Shown: piece by piece, positions 7,848 to 17,668 of the stretch | How the letters are laid out: the number at the start of each line of letters is the position of its first letter | Position numbering within the stretch: the first letter of the stretch is position 1 | Origin: Empedobacter tilapiae | GTDB lineage: Bacteria > Bacteroidota > Bacteroidia > Flavobacteriales > Weeksellaceae | Reading direction: 5' to 3' | NCBI RefSeq assembly: GCF_004785645.1 | Contig: NZ_SRPE01000003.1 | Span: 248,001 to 312,000 of the forward strand | DNA: 64,000 bases | Position numbers and translations under genes: made by a program | The notes under the pieces: model-generated | What the model was told of the DNA's origin: nothing | The model's input: only the letters and a program-made list of their open reading frames with translations | Database searches by the model: none

Positions 7848-8849
7848 CTATTTTGTAGAATTCAGCTTTTGAAAGCGTTTATAATGATAATCAATTGCTT
7901 CTTTGATTGGAATAAATTCATATTGAAGCAAATTTTTAACTTTAGAATTGTCGTATTTGGTATGAGTTGTCAACGAATAATAATTCGCTTTTGTCATATA
8001 TTTTCCACCAAAAACTCGACTGAAAATAGATAGATTTTTAATGATTTTCAAGGTTGTATTCGAAACATTTTTGATTGAACGTTTACTATTCATCGAAACA
8101 AAATCAAATACTTCTCGGTAACTTCTATTTTCAGAAATCACCACAAATTTTTGATTGTAAACTTGTTGATTAATTAATTCTAAAAAAATCTTCACGACAT
8201 CGCGTACGTCTACAAATCCTGTTCCTCCCGAAGGAGCATAATCACTTTTTGATGAATTTTGTTGAAATAAACTTTCGCTCGCACGTTTTGTATCTAAAGT
8301 TCCAATGATTACACCAGGATTGATAATAATAACTTTAATGCCTTCTTGTGAAGCGCGCCAAACCTCCATTTCAGCTCTAAATTTTGAGATGGAATAAGAA
8401 GAATGTGTCAAGCTATTATTCCAGCCAGAACGCTCATCAATCATTTTCGTTGCTGGATTTAAATCATCCATCGAAGCAATAGAGCTGATAAAGAAAAATT
8501 CTTTCACGCCAGAATCGATTGCTTCATTAACCAAAGCTTCTGTTCCTAAAATATTAGTATTGAAAATTTCTTCTTCTTGACGTTCATCAAACGAGACAAA
8601 AGCCGCAGCGTGATAAATTGTTTCGATTCCGTCCAATAAACTCGGAAGTTCAGTTACATCCAACAAATCACCATCAATCCAATGAATAAACTGATAAAAT
8701 TGCGAAGCATTTTGGTCTATAAAGAAATTCTCGATGGTTTTTGTATTCGATTTTCTTCGTTTTAAAGCACGAATAGGTTGTTGCTTTTTTGCTAATTCTA
8801 CCAATAAATGTGCACCAACCAAACCTGTTCCTCCCGTTACGAAAATCAT
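7848..8849 (-). CDS. NAD(P)-dependent epimerase/dehydratase, extended SDR family
   Basis: 333 residues. MIFVTGGTGLVGAHL is the N-terminal dinucleotide-binding loop (GxxGxxG at 6-12). The SYSISKFRAE segment carries the catalytic Tyr and Lys of the YxxxK motif, and the Ser of FFFISSIAS is the matching catalytic Ser. The closest type is the dihydroflavonol-4-reductase-like group of uncharacterised bacterial SDRs. The substrate cannot be told from sequence. It lies 6 bp after corA and 14 bp before mvaD, so the three are probably co-transcribed. Confidence 0.85.
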   Translation of the reverse strand: MIFVTGGTGLVGAHLLVELAKKQQPIRALKRRKSNTKTIENFFIDQNASQFYQFIHWIDGDLLDVTELPSLLDGIETIYHAAAFVSFDERQEEEIFNTNILGTEALVNEAIDSGVKEFFFISSIASMDDLNPATKMIDERSGWNNSLTHSSYSISKFRAEMEVWRASQEGIKVIIINPGVIIGTLDTKRASESLFQQNSSKSDYAPSGGTGFVDVRDVVKIFLELINQQVYNQKFVVISENRSYREVFDFVSMNSKRSIKNVSNTTLKIIKNLSIFSRVFGGKYMTKANYYSLTTHTKYDNSKVKNLLQYEFIPIKEAIDYHYKRFQKLNSTK

Positions 8850-8855
8850 ACTGAA

Positions 8856-9758
8856 TTATAAATATCTTTTTTTCTTGAACCAAAAGTAAATAAAAATTAC
8901 CACTAATAACATGACAAGTAAACAAATTGGATATCCTAATTTGTGATTTAATTCGGGCATGAAATCGAAATTCATACCATAAATTCCTGCAATAAATGTC
9001 AAGGGAAGAAAAAAAGCAGAGAAGATAGTTAACGTTTGCATGATTTCGTTCGATTTTTGACCATTTATTGATAAATAAATAGTTAATAAACTTTGTGCAT
9101 CATCTACAATTTGTGAGTGTAGATGTAACATTTTTACATTCTCTTCTATCAAGTCTTGTGAAGAACTTGTTCGTTTATTATCTAATCGATATTCTTTAAG
9201 AGCTTCTAAAGTATAATCTAATATTTTTTTACAAGCAGTAGCTTCTCGTTTGATTTTATAAAGATTTTGCAGTTTTATTTTTCTAAAATCATCTGTAAAA
9301 ATCATTTGTTCTAGTTGATCTACACCTTCATCCATTCTATAAGCAGGTTGTTCGTAGGTTTTGATTGTCTCAGAAATTATTCGATACAAAATACTTTTAA
9401 TTGTAACTTTTGAAGAGTCAAGATTTGAAAGATGTTTTTTCTGAATAATATCAAACATATCAGTATCTTTTTGATGTACTGTTACAATAAAATCTGAACC
9501 AATATAAATACTGATTTTATGACTAAATTCTCGAATAATATTTTTCAACATACGATGTTCTTTGTCAAAAAAACGAATCAATAAAAATGAAACATTTTGA
9601 TCATCAGATTCATATTTTGGTAAATGTCCAGGTTCTAAACTATCTTCTATAGTTAGTCTTTGAAAAGAATATTTTGTGGCAATTTCATCTAGTTCATTTT
9701 TTGTAGGATTGTGGAGATTAATCCATTTGAATTTTTCATTTTCGAAAATAGTTTGCAT
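8856..9758 (-). CDS. corA: CorA-family magnesium/divalent cation transporter
   Basis: 300 residues. A long acidic and helical cytoplasmic part is followed by two C-terminal transmembrane helices. The first ends in the signature GIYGMNFDFMPEL, with GMN at 261-263, which forms the selectivity filter of the pentameric channel. The short C-terminal tail is basic (FKKKRYL). CorA proteins conduct Mg2+ and sometimes Co2+ or Ni2+ into the cytoplasm. It is the first gene of the corA-SDR-mvaD group. The family call is firm; the preferred ion is not visible. Confidence 0.92.
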   Translation of the reverse strand: MQTIFENEKFKWINLHNPTKNELDEIATKYSFQRLTIEDSLEPGHLPKYESDDQNVSFLLIRFFDKEHRMLKNIIREFSHKISIYIGSDFIVTVHQKDTDMFDIIQKKHLSNLDSSKVTIKSILYRIISETIKTYEQPAYRMDEGVDQLEQMIFTDDFRKIKLQNLYKIKREATACKKILDYTLEALKEYRLDNKRTSSSQDLIEENVKMLHLHSQIVDDAQSLLTIYLSINGQKSNEIMQTLTIFSAFFLPLTFIAGIYGMNFDFMPELNHKLGYPICLLVMLLVVIFIYFWFKKKRYL

Positions 9759-9841
9759 GTAATCGTTATATTCAAATTTTAAATAAATATATCAAATTAG
9801 TTTTTATTCTTAATCATCATTTATAATCTACCGAAAAATCA

Positions 9842-9849
9842 TAACTTTG
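9842..9849 (+). promoter_or_regulatory. -7 element of the tyrS promoter
   Basis: TAACTTTG matches TAnnTTTG and lies 40 bp before the tyrS ATG. The expected -33 region, around 9819-9822, has only a partial match. Confidence 0.5.
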
Positions 9850-9889
9850 TTGTTCGTAAAAAATTAGATAAAAAATATATTAAAATACT

Positions 9890-11185
9890 ATGAATCCATT
9901 AATTGAAGAATTGACTTGGAGAGGACTGGTTCACAATATTATGCCAGGAACAGAAGAACAACTAAATAAAGAAATGACTTCTGGTTATGTAGGTTTCGAT
10001 CCTACGGCAGATTCTCTTCATGTAGGAAGTTTAGTTCCTATATTCTTATTGGTTCATTTACAACGTCACGGACATCGTCCAATCGCTTTGGTTGGTGGAG
10101 CAACTGGTTTTATTGGTGATCCAACAGGTAAAGCAGCAGAAAGAAGTTTATTAGATGAAGAAACGTTGAATAAATATGTAGCTGGAATTAAAGCGCAATT
10201 GTCTCGCTTCTTAGATTTTGATACGAATAACGGTAATTCAGCTTTGTTGGTGAATAACTATGATTGGATGAAAGATTTTTCTTTCATTGATTTTGCACGT
10301 AATGTAGGAAAGCATATTACTGTAAATTACATGATGGCAAAAGATTCTGTAAAATCAAGACTTTCATCAGAGTCTAATGTTGGAATGTCTTTTACTGAAT
10401 TTACTTACCAATTAATTCAAGGTTACGATTATTTACATCTGTATAAAGAATTAGGTGTAAAATTGCAAATGGGAGGTTCTGATCAATGGGGAAATATTAC
10501 AACAGGTACAGAGTTAATTCGTCGTACTGTACAAGGTGAAGCTTTTGCTTTTACTTGTCCATTAACTACAAAAGCAGATGGAACTAAATTCGGGAAATCT
10601 GAAGGAGGAGAAAATATCTGGTTAGATAAAAATCGTACTTCTTCTTATAAATTTTATCAATTTTGGTTAAATCAGGCTGATGCTGATGCAGAACGTTATA
10701 TAAAAATTTATACTTTTTTAGAAAAAGAAGCAATTGATGATTTAATAGAGCGTCACCGTCAAGAGCCACACTTACGCGAATTACAACGTAAATTAGCAAC
10801 TGAAATTACTATTTTAGTTCATGGTGTTGATGAATTACGTAAAGCAGAAAAAGCGTCTCAAGTTTTATTTGGAAAATCAACTTCTGAAGATTTAAAAGAA
10901 TTAGATGGAGATACTTTCTTGTCGGTTTTTGAAGGTGTGCCTCAGGCTACAGTTTCTAAAGAAGAAATTGAAGTAGGATTGGATATTGTAGCTGCTTTAG
11001 CTGAAAAATCTGGTTTCTTGAAATCAAATTCAGAAGCACGACGTGAATTAAAAGCAAATTCTATTTCAGTAAACAAAGAAAAAATTGTTGAAGATTTTGT
11101 TTTAACAACAGAAAATTTAATCGCTGATAAATATATCTTATTACAAAAAGGTAAAAAGAACTATTTTATTTTAATAGTTGAATAA
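9890..11185 (+). CDS. tyrS: Tyrosyl-tRNA synthetase
   Basis: 431 residues, the usual length for bacterial TyrS. It charges tRNA-Tyr with tyrosine. The class I motifs are HVGS at 44-47 (HIGH) and KFGKS at 233-237 (KMSKS). [11 protein letters not shown] is the conserved tyrosine-binding and Rossmann region. The C-terminal 70 or so residues form an S4-like RNA-binding domain. It is a single-gene unit with its own promoter and a strong terminator. Confidence 0.97.
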   Translation: MNPLIEELTWRGLVHNIMPGTEEQLNKEMTSGYVGFDPTADSLHVGSLVPIFLLVHLQRHGHRPIALVGGATGFIGDPTGKAAERSLLDEETLNKYVAGIKAQLSRFLDFDTNNGNSALLVNNYDWMKDFSFIDFARNVGKHITVNYMMAKDSVKSRLSSESNVGMSFTEFTYQLIQGYDYLHLYKELGVKLQMGGSDQWGNITTGTELIRRTVQGEAFAFTCPLTTKADGTKFGKSEGGENIWLDKNRTSSYKFYQFWLNQADADAERYIKIYTFLEKEAIDDLIERHRQEPHLRELQRKLATEITILVHGVDELRKAEKASQVLFGKSTSEDLKELDGDTFLSVFEGVPQATVSKEEIEVGLDIVAALAEKSGFLKSNSEARRELKANSISVNKEKIVEDFVLTTENLIADKYILLQKGKKNYFILIVE

Positions 11186-11197
11186 GAAAATATAAAT

Positions 11198-11227
11198 AAA
11201 AAAGCCTCGCATTTGCGAGGCTTTTTT
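11198..11227. terminator. Bidirectional terminator of tyrS and trpA
   Basis: AAAGCCTCGC and GCGAGGCTTT form a GC-rich stem around an ATTT loop, flanked by A and T runs. It serves the convergent genes tyrS and trpA. The terminator at 28204-28227 has the same plan and the same ATTT loop. Confidence 0.9.
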
Positions 11228-11229
11228 TA

Positions 11230-11997
11230 TTATCTTAAAGATTGTATGTAGTCTTTTATTGTCTCTTGAAAATTCCCTTCGGATTTTTCTAATAAACGTA
11301 AGAAAGCACTTCCTATAATAGCTCCATTTGAAAATTCCCAAGCTTTTTCTACATCTTCTTTTGTTGAAATACCAAAACCTATTTGATGAGGCTTCGTTAA
11401 ACCTAAATTTTTGATGTTAGATAAAAAAACTTCGTTATAATTAGAAGTTGTAGCTCCTGTTGTTGCAGAACTTGAAACGATGTAAACAAAACCTGATGTA
11501 GCATCATTAATCTCTTTAATGCGTTTTTCTGTTGTTAAAGGTGTAATTAGAAAAGTAACTTTTTGATCGTATTTCTCAAATAATTCTTTGTGTTGCGCCA
11601 AGTAAATTTCGTACGGCATATCAGGTAAAATCAAGCCTGAAACTCCACTTTCTTGACAATTTTGTAAGAATTTCTCTAATCCAAATGTCATCACTTGGTT
11701 GTAATAACCCATCAAAACAATCGGCGAAGAAATTTCATTTTGAACCGATTTTAATTGCTTAAACAAAATATCTAACGTCATTCCATTTACTAACGCTTTT
11801 TCACTTGTAGCCTGTATAGTTGGCCCATCAGCTAAAGGATCAGAATATGGAATTCCAATTTCTATTATATCAACATTATTTCTATCTAATTCTTTTAAAA
11901 TAACAGGGGTATCCGATAAATTCGGATACCCAGCTGTTGTGTATATTGTAATGAGATTATTATTTTTTTGTGTAAACAATTGCTCTAACTTATTCAT
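11230..11997 (-). CDS. trpA: Tryptophan synthase alpha subunit
   Basis: 255 residues. The alpha subunit cleaves indole-3-glycerol phosphate to indole and glyceraldehyde-3-phosphate and passes indole to TrpB. The segment IEIGIPYSDPLADGP holds Glu46 and Asp57, corresponding to the catalytic Glu49 and Asp60 of the Salmonella enzyme. The phosphate-binding end is present as IGFGIS and then GAIIGSAFL. It stands without trpB or other trp genes in this window. Its start lies one base after the stop of a secreted nuclease gene, so the two are probably on one transcript, an unusual pairing. Confidence 0.95.
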   Translation of the reverse strand: MNKLEQLFTQKNNNLITIYTTAGYPNLSDTPVILKELDRNNVDIIEIGIPYSDPLADGPTIQATSEKALVNGMTLDILFKQLKSVQNEISSPIVLMGYYNQVMTFGLEKFLQNCQESGVSGLILPDMPYEIYLAQHKELFEKYDQKVTFLITPLTTEKRIKEINDATSGFVYIVSSSATTGATTSNYNEVFLSNIKNLGLTKPHQIGFGISTKEDVEKAWEFSNGAIIGSAFLRLLEKSEGNFQETIKDYIQSLR

Positions 11998-11998
11998 G

Positions 11999-13204
11999 TT
12001 ATTTTGCTTGTTTTAATAAGATTGTATAAACAGGAAAGTGATCCGAATATCCATTTGCACGATAAGTATCTCCGCTCCACATACGATTTGGGAAACCTTT
12101 GTAAGTTCCTTCTGTTGCTATTAAGTAATCTTTATTAAATACTTCTGTTTTGTAAATTTTGTAAGATGAATAATCTTTATTTTTTGTAACTAATGATGAA
12201 GTCGAAATAAATTGATCAAATAAATTCCAAGCATCACGATATGCTAATGTCCCAATTCCTTTTTTGTATAAAGGTAACATAGGATTGTAATATCCGTCTT
12301 CTGTAACTTTTGATATTTCTCCAGCAGGATTAAATGTATTTTTGATACTCGGAGAAATAGGATCATCATTGAAATCTCCCATTGCAATTACTTTAGCATT
12401 TGGATTTTTAGATTTTAAATCATCAAAAATTCCTTTCATTACTTTAGCAGCCTCTATACGCGCAGGCATAGATGCTTTTTCTCCTCCACTACGAGAAGGC
12501 CAGTGATTTACTAAGAATGTAATTTCTTCACCATCTAATAAACCTGTTACTTGTAAAATATCTCGAGTGTATCTACGTTTTCCCTCAGAGTCATAATTGA
12601 AAATAGGATGAGGTCTTGCATCAATTACTTTAAAGCGTGATTTCTGGTACAATAAACCGGTGTCCACTCCTCTTGCATCAAATGAATTGAAATGAACAAC
12701 ATCATAATCGTATTTTTTTAGAGCTGAACTATTAGCTATATCTTCTAAAATTTCTCTAGTTTCAATCTCACATAAACCAACAATAGCAGGAGCAGAACCA
12801 GTAACATCTGTACCTAATTCACTAATGACTTTTGAAATGTTATTGATTTTTTGAAAATATTTTTGAGTGTTCCATCTCTTATTTCCATTTGGAAGAAACT
12901 CTTCTTGAAGAATCAAAGGGCGAATTATTTTCTTTCCTTTTAAGTTTTCGTAGGTATAACTTTGCTTGAATTCTTCAGTTTCGTACTTTGAAATGTCAGA
13001 TTCCGCAATCTGAATGTGATAATTCTTATCATTATATGGTAAAGTCCCATTTATATATCCTACTGATTTTATGGTGTCAAAAATATTTTCGACATTATAA
13101 AAAGCAACAGTTGCACTTGAGTATTTAGTCTGAGCTTTAACACTTAACGTTAAGAATAAATTAAAAATTATTAATAAAGTTAAAGATTTATTAATTTTAA
13201 ACAT
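11999..13204 (-). CDS. Secreted endonuclease/exonuclease/phosphatase-family enzyme
   Basis: 401 residues with a signal peptide ending VKAQ near 22-25. All motifs of the EEP (DNase I/exonuclease III-like) fold are visible: FYNVENIFD, VGLCEIET with the metal-binding Glu, GLLYQKS, VNHWPSRSGG with a catalytic His, GDFNDDP with the Asp/Asn pair, and the final SDHFPV with the second His. Such enzymes cut phosphodiesters in DNA or RNA or in lipid head groups; the substrate is not fixed by the motifs. It is divergent from a TonB-dependent receptor and DUF5689 lipoprotein 92 bp away, which suggests a scavenging unit in which this enzyme degrades a phosphoester polymer outside the cytoplasm. Confidence 0.85.
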   Translation of the reverse strand: MFKINKSLTLLIIFNLFLTLSVKAQTKYSSATVAFYNVENIFDTIKSVGYINGTLPYNDKNYHIQIAESDISKYETEEFKQSYTYENLKGKKIIRPLILQEEFLPNGNKRWNTQKYFQKINNISKVISELGTDVTGSAPAIVGLCEIETREILEDIANSSALKKYDYDVVHFNSFDARGVDTGLLYQKSRFKVIDARPHPIFNYDSEGKRRYTRDILQVTGLLDGEEITFLVNHWPSRSGGEKASMPARIEAAKVMKGIFDDLKSKNPNAKVIAMGDFNDDPISPSIKNTFNPAGEISKVTEDGYYNPMLPLYKKGIGTLAYRDAWNLFDQFISTSSLVTKNKDYSSYKIYKTEVFNKDYLIATEGTYKGFPNRMWSGDTYRANGYSDHFPVYTILLKQAK

Positions 13205-13295
13205 ATGTTATTAATTATGAATTTACTAAATTTGTTGTCCTATTTTTTTCGATGGAGAAAATAAATAGCTAATTTATAAATAAAAATTCGTTTGA

Positions 13296-16103
13296 ATGAA
13301 CAAATTATTGTTAAGTCTTTCAGTCTTTGCTGCAACTGTTGCTATGGCGCAGGCGCAAACAAAGGTTACTGGGGTAGCAAAAAATGCTGCTACAGGTGAA
13401 GAGGTTTATAACCTCACTGTACGTTTGGACGGAGGAGCAGTAAGCGATGCTGCTATCACCGATCGTATAGGTTATTTTCAGTTTGTAGATATTCCGGATG
13501 GAACATACAAATTACAAGTTTATGGCGTAGGATATGATCCTTATGAAAAAGAAATCACTGTAGCAGGGCAAAAAGAGCTAGACTTAGGTGATATTAAATT
13601 AACATTTAATCCAAATACTGCAGAAGTTGGTATTATTACTTTAACTGACGATGAATTGTCAGATGACGAAAGTACTACAGCTTCAAATTCAGGACTTTTA
13701 CAATCTTCTCGCGATGTTTTTGCTCGCGTTTCTGCATACGAATTAGGTTCGTATTGGTTTAAACCAAGAGGTTTAGATAACAAGTATAATGACGTACATT
13801 TTAATGGAGTTCGTATGAACAAAATGGATAATGGGCGTGCGACCTTTAATAACTGGGGAGGTTTGAATGATGTTACTCGTCGCCCTGATGAGTTAACATA
13901 TGGAATAGAGCCTTCTAAATATGCTTTTGGAGATTTAGGTGGAGTCACAAATTTTGATACTCGCCCTTCTACAATGCGAAAAGGGGTAAGTTTAGCATAT
14001 TCTAATACTAATCGTTCGTATAGAAATCGTGTAATGGCAACTTACAATACAGGATTAATGGATAATGGTTGGGCATTTATGGTTTCTGGAAGTAGACGCT
14101 GGGCAGAGGAAGGTATCATAGAAGGTACTTTTTATGACGCTTATGCTTATTATTTAGGTATCGAGAAAAAGTTTAATGAAAAACATACTTTAAACTTTAC
14201 AAGTTTTGGTGCTCCAACACGTCGTTCTACAGGTTCTCCAAATACACAAGAAGTTGTGGATATGAAGGGAATTTATTACAATTCTTATTGGGGATGGCAA
14301 GATGGTGAAAAACGTAATGAACGTGTTAAGAAAACATTCGAGCCTATTAATATGTTAACTCACCATTGGAATATTAATAATAAGTCAAAATTAACAACAA
14401 CTGTTTCTTATCAATTTGGTAAAGAAAGTGGTTCTCGTTTAGATTGGTTTAATGCAAATAACCCTTCTCCAACATATTATCGTAATATGCCAAGCTACAA
14501 ACTGTATAAGGTAGATGGAAGTGCGCCAACTGAAGCAGATTTTGCGGCATCTAATGTATTATATAATCAATGGATGAATGGAGAAATTTCTCAATTAAAT
14601 TGGAATAATTTATATGATGCAAATAGAAAATCAAGTAAAGATGGACATGCAATTTATTGGTTAACTGCAGATGTTAACGAAGATAGAACAGCAACAGCTT
14701 ATACGAATTTTCAGACAGAATTAGCACCAAATATTGATTTAACATTAGCAGCATCTTACCAAAATACAAATTCTAAATTATATCGCGAAGTTCAAGATCT
14801 AATGGGAGCTGAGTTTGTGTGGAATAAAGATGATTTTAATACTGTTGTAGAAAATGGAGTTTCACGTTTTTATCGTTATAATATTTTAGATAATCGTGAC
14901 GAATCGGAACGAGATAAAATTAGAAAGGGAGAAAAACAAGAATATTATTACGAAATCAATCGTGATTATGCTGATTTATTTGCCCAAACTAAAATCAAGT
15001 CGAAATTTTTGGATGTTACAATTGGAATGAAAGCAGCAATGACGAAATTCTATCGTGATGGGAAGTTCCAAAATGAGATGTATAAAGATCATTCTTACGG
15101 AAAAAGTAAGACATACGATTTCTTAGATTTTGGAGTAAAATCGAATTTCTTAGTGAAATTAGACGGACGTAATTTTATTCAAGCAAATGTAATGTATCAG
15201 ACAGAAGCGCCAACATCGGATGAAATTTTTCCAAATGCTCGTTTGAATGATGTTACAATTAATGGAATTGAAAGTGCTAAAATTTTCTCAGGTGATTTAT
15301 CTTATATTTTAAGAGCACCTAGAATAAAAGCTAGAGCTACAGCATATTATACACGTACAAAAGATGAAATACAAAAAGCTTTCGGGTATATTGATGGAGG
15401 ATTAGATTCTCAAAAAAGATTTTTTGTATCTGAAGTTTTAAATGGAGTAGGTAAAGAATATTTAGGTACTGAACTGGCAGTTGAGGCTCAAGTTTTACCA
15501 GTTCTTACAGTTTCTGCTGTTGCTTCTATTGGACAATATGTTTACAAAGATAATCCAGATTATTATTTGTATTCTGATGAATTTGGTAAAGATGGAATTC
15601 CTTTCAAAAACTTTGGGACATCATATTTGAAAAATTATAAAGTATCTTCTGGACCTCAATCAGGGTTTTCATTGGGGGCAGAATATCGTGACCCTAAGTT
15701 TTGGTGGATAGGAGTTTCAGGAAATTTATTGACAAATAATTATGCAAGCCCTGCGGCTTATCGTAGAACAGCAAGCTTTTTATTAGATGATAATGGAGTT
15801 ACTGATCCAACATTAACAGATGAAGGTTTAATGCGTGTTTTAAAACAAGAAAAATTTAGTAACGAGTTTATGCTGAATATAAATATGGGAAAAACTTTTC
15901 GTATTGGTAAATACTCTGCAGGAATTTCAGGAACGATTAATAATGTTTTAAATAACAAAAACTATGTAACTGGAGGATTTGAACAAATGAGAATAGGTAA
16001 TTATGCTAATGCAAGTAATAAATATTATCAAACTATGTTCGGACCAAAAATGTTCTACGGAATGGGGACTACTTATTTCGCAAACATTTATTTCAGATTT
16101 TAA
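13296..16103 (+). CDS. TonB-dependent receptor with N-terminal carboxypeptidase-regulatory-like domain
   Basis: 935 residues with a signal peptide ending AMAQAQ near 16-21. Residues from about 22 to 105 form a CarboxypepD_reg-like beta-sandwich (KVTGVAKNAATGEEVYNLTV). A plug domain follows (YWFKPRGLDNKYNDVHFNG), then a long beta-barrel ending in an aromatic residue (YFANIYFRF), the usual C-terminal signal for outer-membrane barrel assembly. Receptors of this type import a ligand using TonB-ExbBD energy. It is not of the SusC subtype, because the SusC-specific plug signatures are missing. It is followed 25 bp later by a DUF5689 lipoprotein and is divergent from a secreted nuclease. TAAATTTG at 13227-13234 is a possible -7 element without a good -33. 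Confidence 0.88.
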   Translation: MNKLLLSLSVFAATVAMAQAQTKVTGVAKNAATGEEVYNLTVRLDGGAVSDAAITDRIGYFQFVDIPDGTYKLQVYGVGYDPYEKEITVAGQKELDLGDIKLTFNPNTAEVGIITLTDDELSDDESTTASNSGLLQSSRDVFARVSAYELGSYWFKPRGLDNKYNDVHFNGVRMNKMDNGRATFNNWGGLNDVTRRPDELTYGIEPSKYAFGDLGGVTNFDTRPSTMRKGVSLAYSNTNRSYRNRVMATYNTGLMDNGWAFMVSGSRRWAEEGIIEGTFYDAYAYYLGIEKKFNEKHTLNFTSFGAPTRRSTGSPNTQEVVDMKGIYYNSYWGWQDGEKRNERVKKTFEPINMLTHHWNINNKSKLTTTVSYQFGKESGSRLDWFNANNPSPTYYRNMPSYKLYKVDGSAPTEADFAASNVLYNQWMNGEISQLNWNNLYDANRKSSKDGHAIYWLTADVNEDRTATAYTNFQTELAPNIDLTLAASYQNTNSKLYREVQDLMGAEFVWNKDDFNTVVENGVSRFYRYNILDNRDESERDKIRKGEKQEYYYEINRDYADLFAQTKIKSKFLDVTIGMKAAMTKFYRDGKFQNEMYKDHSYGKSKTYDFLDFGVKSNFLVKLDGRNFIQANVMYQTEAPTSDEIFPNARLNDVTINGIESAKIFSGDLSYILRAPRIKARATAYYTRTKDEIQKAFGYIDGGLDSQKRFFVSEVLNGVGKEYLGTELAVEAQVLPVLTVSAVASIGQYVYKDNPDYYLYSDEFGKDGIPFKNFGTSYLKNYKVSSGPQSGFSLGAEYRDPKFWWIGVSGNLLTNNYASPAAYRRTASFLLDDNGVTDPTLTDEGLMRVLKQEKFSNEFMLNINMGKTFRIGKYSAGISGTINNVLNNKNYVTGGFEQMRIGNYANASNKYYQTMFGPKMFYGMGTTYFANIYFRF

Positions 16104-16128
16104 TTTTTAACAACGAATTATAAAAAAA

Positions 16129-17508
16129 ATGAATACAATATCAAAATTATCAATAGCGGGTATTTTAAGCTTAGGTTTATTTATTACGCAATCATGTGTA
16201 CAAGATGATGATTACTCTGTGCCGCCAACAGAATGTAGTTTGCCAAAAGCAAATATTAACCTTAAAGATTTAGTAACTAAAGTAACTTCTGGTGAGATTG
16301 CTTTAGATTCTAATGGAGCTGTTGCAGACGATTTAATAATGGAGGCTTATGTGATTTCGAATGATGAAACAGGAAACTTTTATAAAACTATTTCTTTACA
16401 AGATAATCCAAGTGAACCTACAGTGGGTATACAAATAGAGATAGATGATAGTAATTTATATACATCTTATCCATTAGGATCAAAAGTTCAAGTTAGATTA
16501 AAAGGATTAGTTGTAGCAAAAGATAGAGGAATAATGAAAATAGGTTCTGTAGATCCTACTTATGCTGTTGGTCGTATTCCAAGAACTTTATATAAAAAGT
16601 TTCTTATTAGAACATGTGACCCTAACAAAGAAATTGTTCCAAAAGTATACAATAGTTTATCAGATGCTTTGAAAGCAGAAAACTTAAATACATTAGTTAC
16701 AATTAATAATGTTCAATTTAAAGATCCTGAAGGGGATAAAACTTACGGAGTTTTAAATACTACTGTTAATAGAGTTTTAGTTGATAAATCAGGAAAAGAA
16801 GTAGATTTACGTAATTCAGGTTATGCAAAATGGTATAATGAGGCATTACCAACAAAAAGTGGTTCTATTACTGTTGTTGTAAGTATCTATAACTCTTCTT
16901 ACCAAGTTTATATTCGTGATACAAAAGATGTAAAGTTTGATCAAGATCGTTTTGAAGTTGGAGGTGGACAAAATCCAGGAGGAGATGGTACAGAGGCTAC
17001 TAACTTGTTATTTAAAGGATCTGATTTCAATGTTTGGGCAGACTTTTTAGCATCTATTAATACAACATTTGGATTAAAAGATTATGCTACAAATGGAGTT
17101 GGATTAGGAAGAGATAATTCAAATGCATTAAAGATTAAAGGTACACCTGCTGGAAATGATTATGTGTTTACTGCTTTGTTAACAGATGCACTTCCTGCAA
17201 ACCCTAAGAAAATTACTTTCTATGTAAAGGGAACTGCTGGAAAATCATTATCATTAAATGTAAATAAATCAACAACTGGATTTACACCATTTAATATAGG
17301 AGATCTATCAAATAAATCTGTTACAGTTTCGGCTGCTGCAAATAATCAATATAATGGAACTATTGATACAAAAGGAGAGTGGGTACTTGTTACTTTAAAT
17401 ATTGAAGGACTTGATATTCAAAAAACAATTAAAGGAGATTTGTTTTCTTTAAAAGTAGGTAAAGATGTTGCATATGATTTAAATATCGATAATATTAAGA
17501 TTGATTAA
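16129..17508 (+). CDS. DUF5689-domain surface lipoprotein
   Basis: 459 residues. The signal peptide ends in a lipobox at FITQSC, with the lipidated Cys23 followed by VQDDD, an acidic stretch typical of surface-exported Bacteroidota lipoproteins. Residues from about 40 to 270 match DUF5689, a domain built of OB-like folds found next to TonB-dependent receptors. After a Gly-rich linker (GGGQNPGGDG) residues from about 290 to 459 form a beta-jelly-roll-like domain, as seen in carbohydrate- or ligand-binding anchors. It probably captures ligand for the receptor encoded just upstream, in the way SusD serves SusC. The nuclease across the divergent promoter makes nucleic acid or a phosphoester polymer a reasonable guess for the ligand. 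Confidence 0.75.
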   Translation: MNTISKLSIAGILSLGLFITQSCVQDDDYSVPPTECSLPKANINLKDLVTKVTSGEIALDSNGAVADDLIMEAYVISNDETGNFYKTISLQDNPSEPTVGIQIEIDDSNLYTSYPLGSKVQVRLKGLVVAKDRGIMKIGSVDPTYAVGRIPRTLYKKFLIRTCDPNKEIVPKVYNSLSDALKAENLNTLVTINNVQFKDPEGDKTYGVLNTTVNRVLVDKSGKEVDLRNSGYAKWYNEALPTKSGSITVVVSIYNSSYQVYIRDTKDVKFDQDRFEVGGGQNPGGDGTEATNLLFKGSDFNVWADFLASINTTFGLKDYATNGVGLGRDNSNALKIKGTPAGNDYVFTALLTDALPANPKKITFYVKGTAGKSLSLNVNKSTTGFTPFNIGDLSNKSVTVSAAANNQYNGTIDTKGEWVLVTLNIEGLDIQKTIKGDLFSLKVGKDVAYDLNIDNIKID

Positions 17509-17520
17509 TCAAATCATTCT

Positions 17521-17568
17521 TTATAAAACAAAAAGGAGGCTAATTTTAGCCTCCTTTTTGTTTTATAA
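17521..17568. terminator. Strong terminator of the receptor/DUF5689 operon
   Basis: An unusually long, almost loopless inverted repeat of 23 bp: TTATAAAACAAAAAGGAGGC onward at 17521-17543, and its complement at 17546-17568. The centre is the GGAGGCTAA/TTAGCCTCC stem, and the flanks give a U-run. Confidence 0.9.
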
Positions 17569-17668
17569 AGAAAATTGTTAAGGAAGTGAAAAATTATTAT
17601 TGAATATTTTAATAATTTTTAGTATAAAAATACAATGAATTTTTAAATATAATTTATTGACGATTGTT

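Noticed and set aside
13541-13948. Minus-strand ORF of 135 codons inside the TonB receptor gene
   Set aside because: It overlaps a clear receptor plug and barrel on the + strand and has no family features; a shadow ORF.
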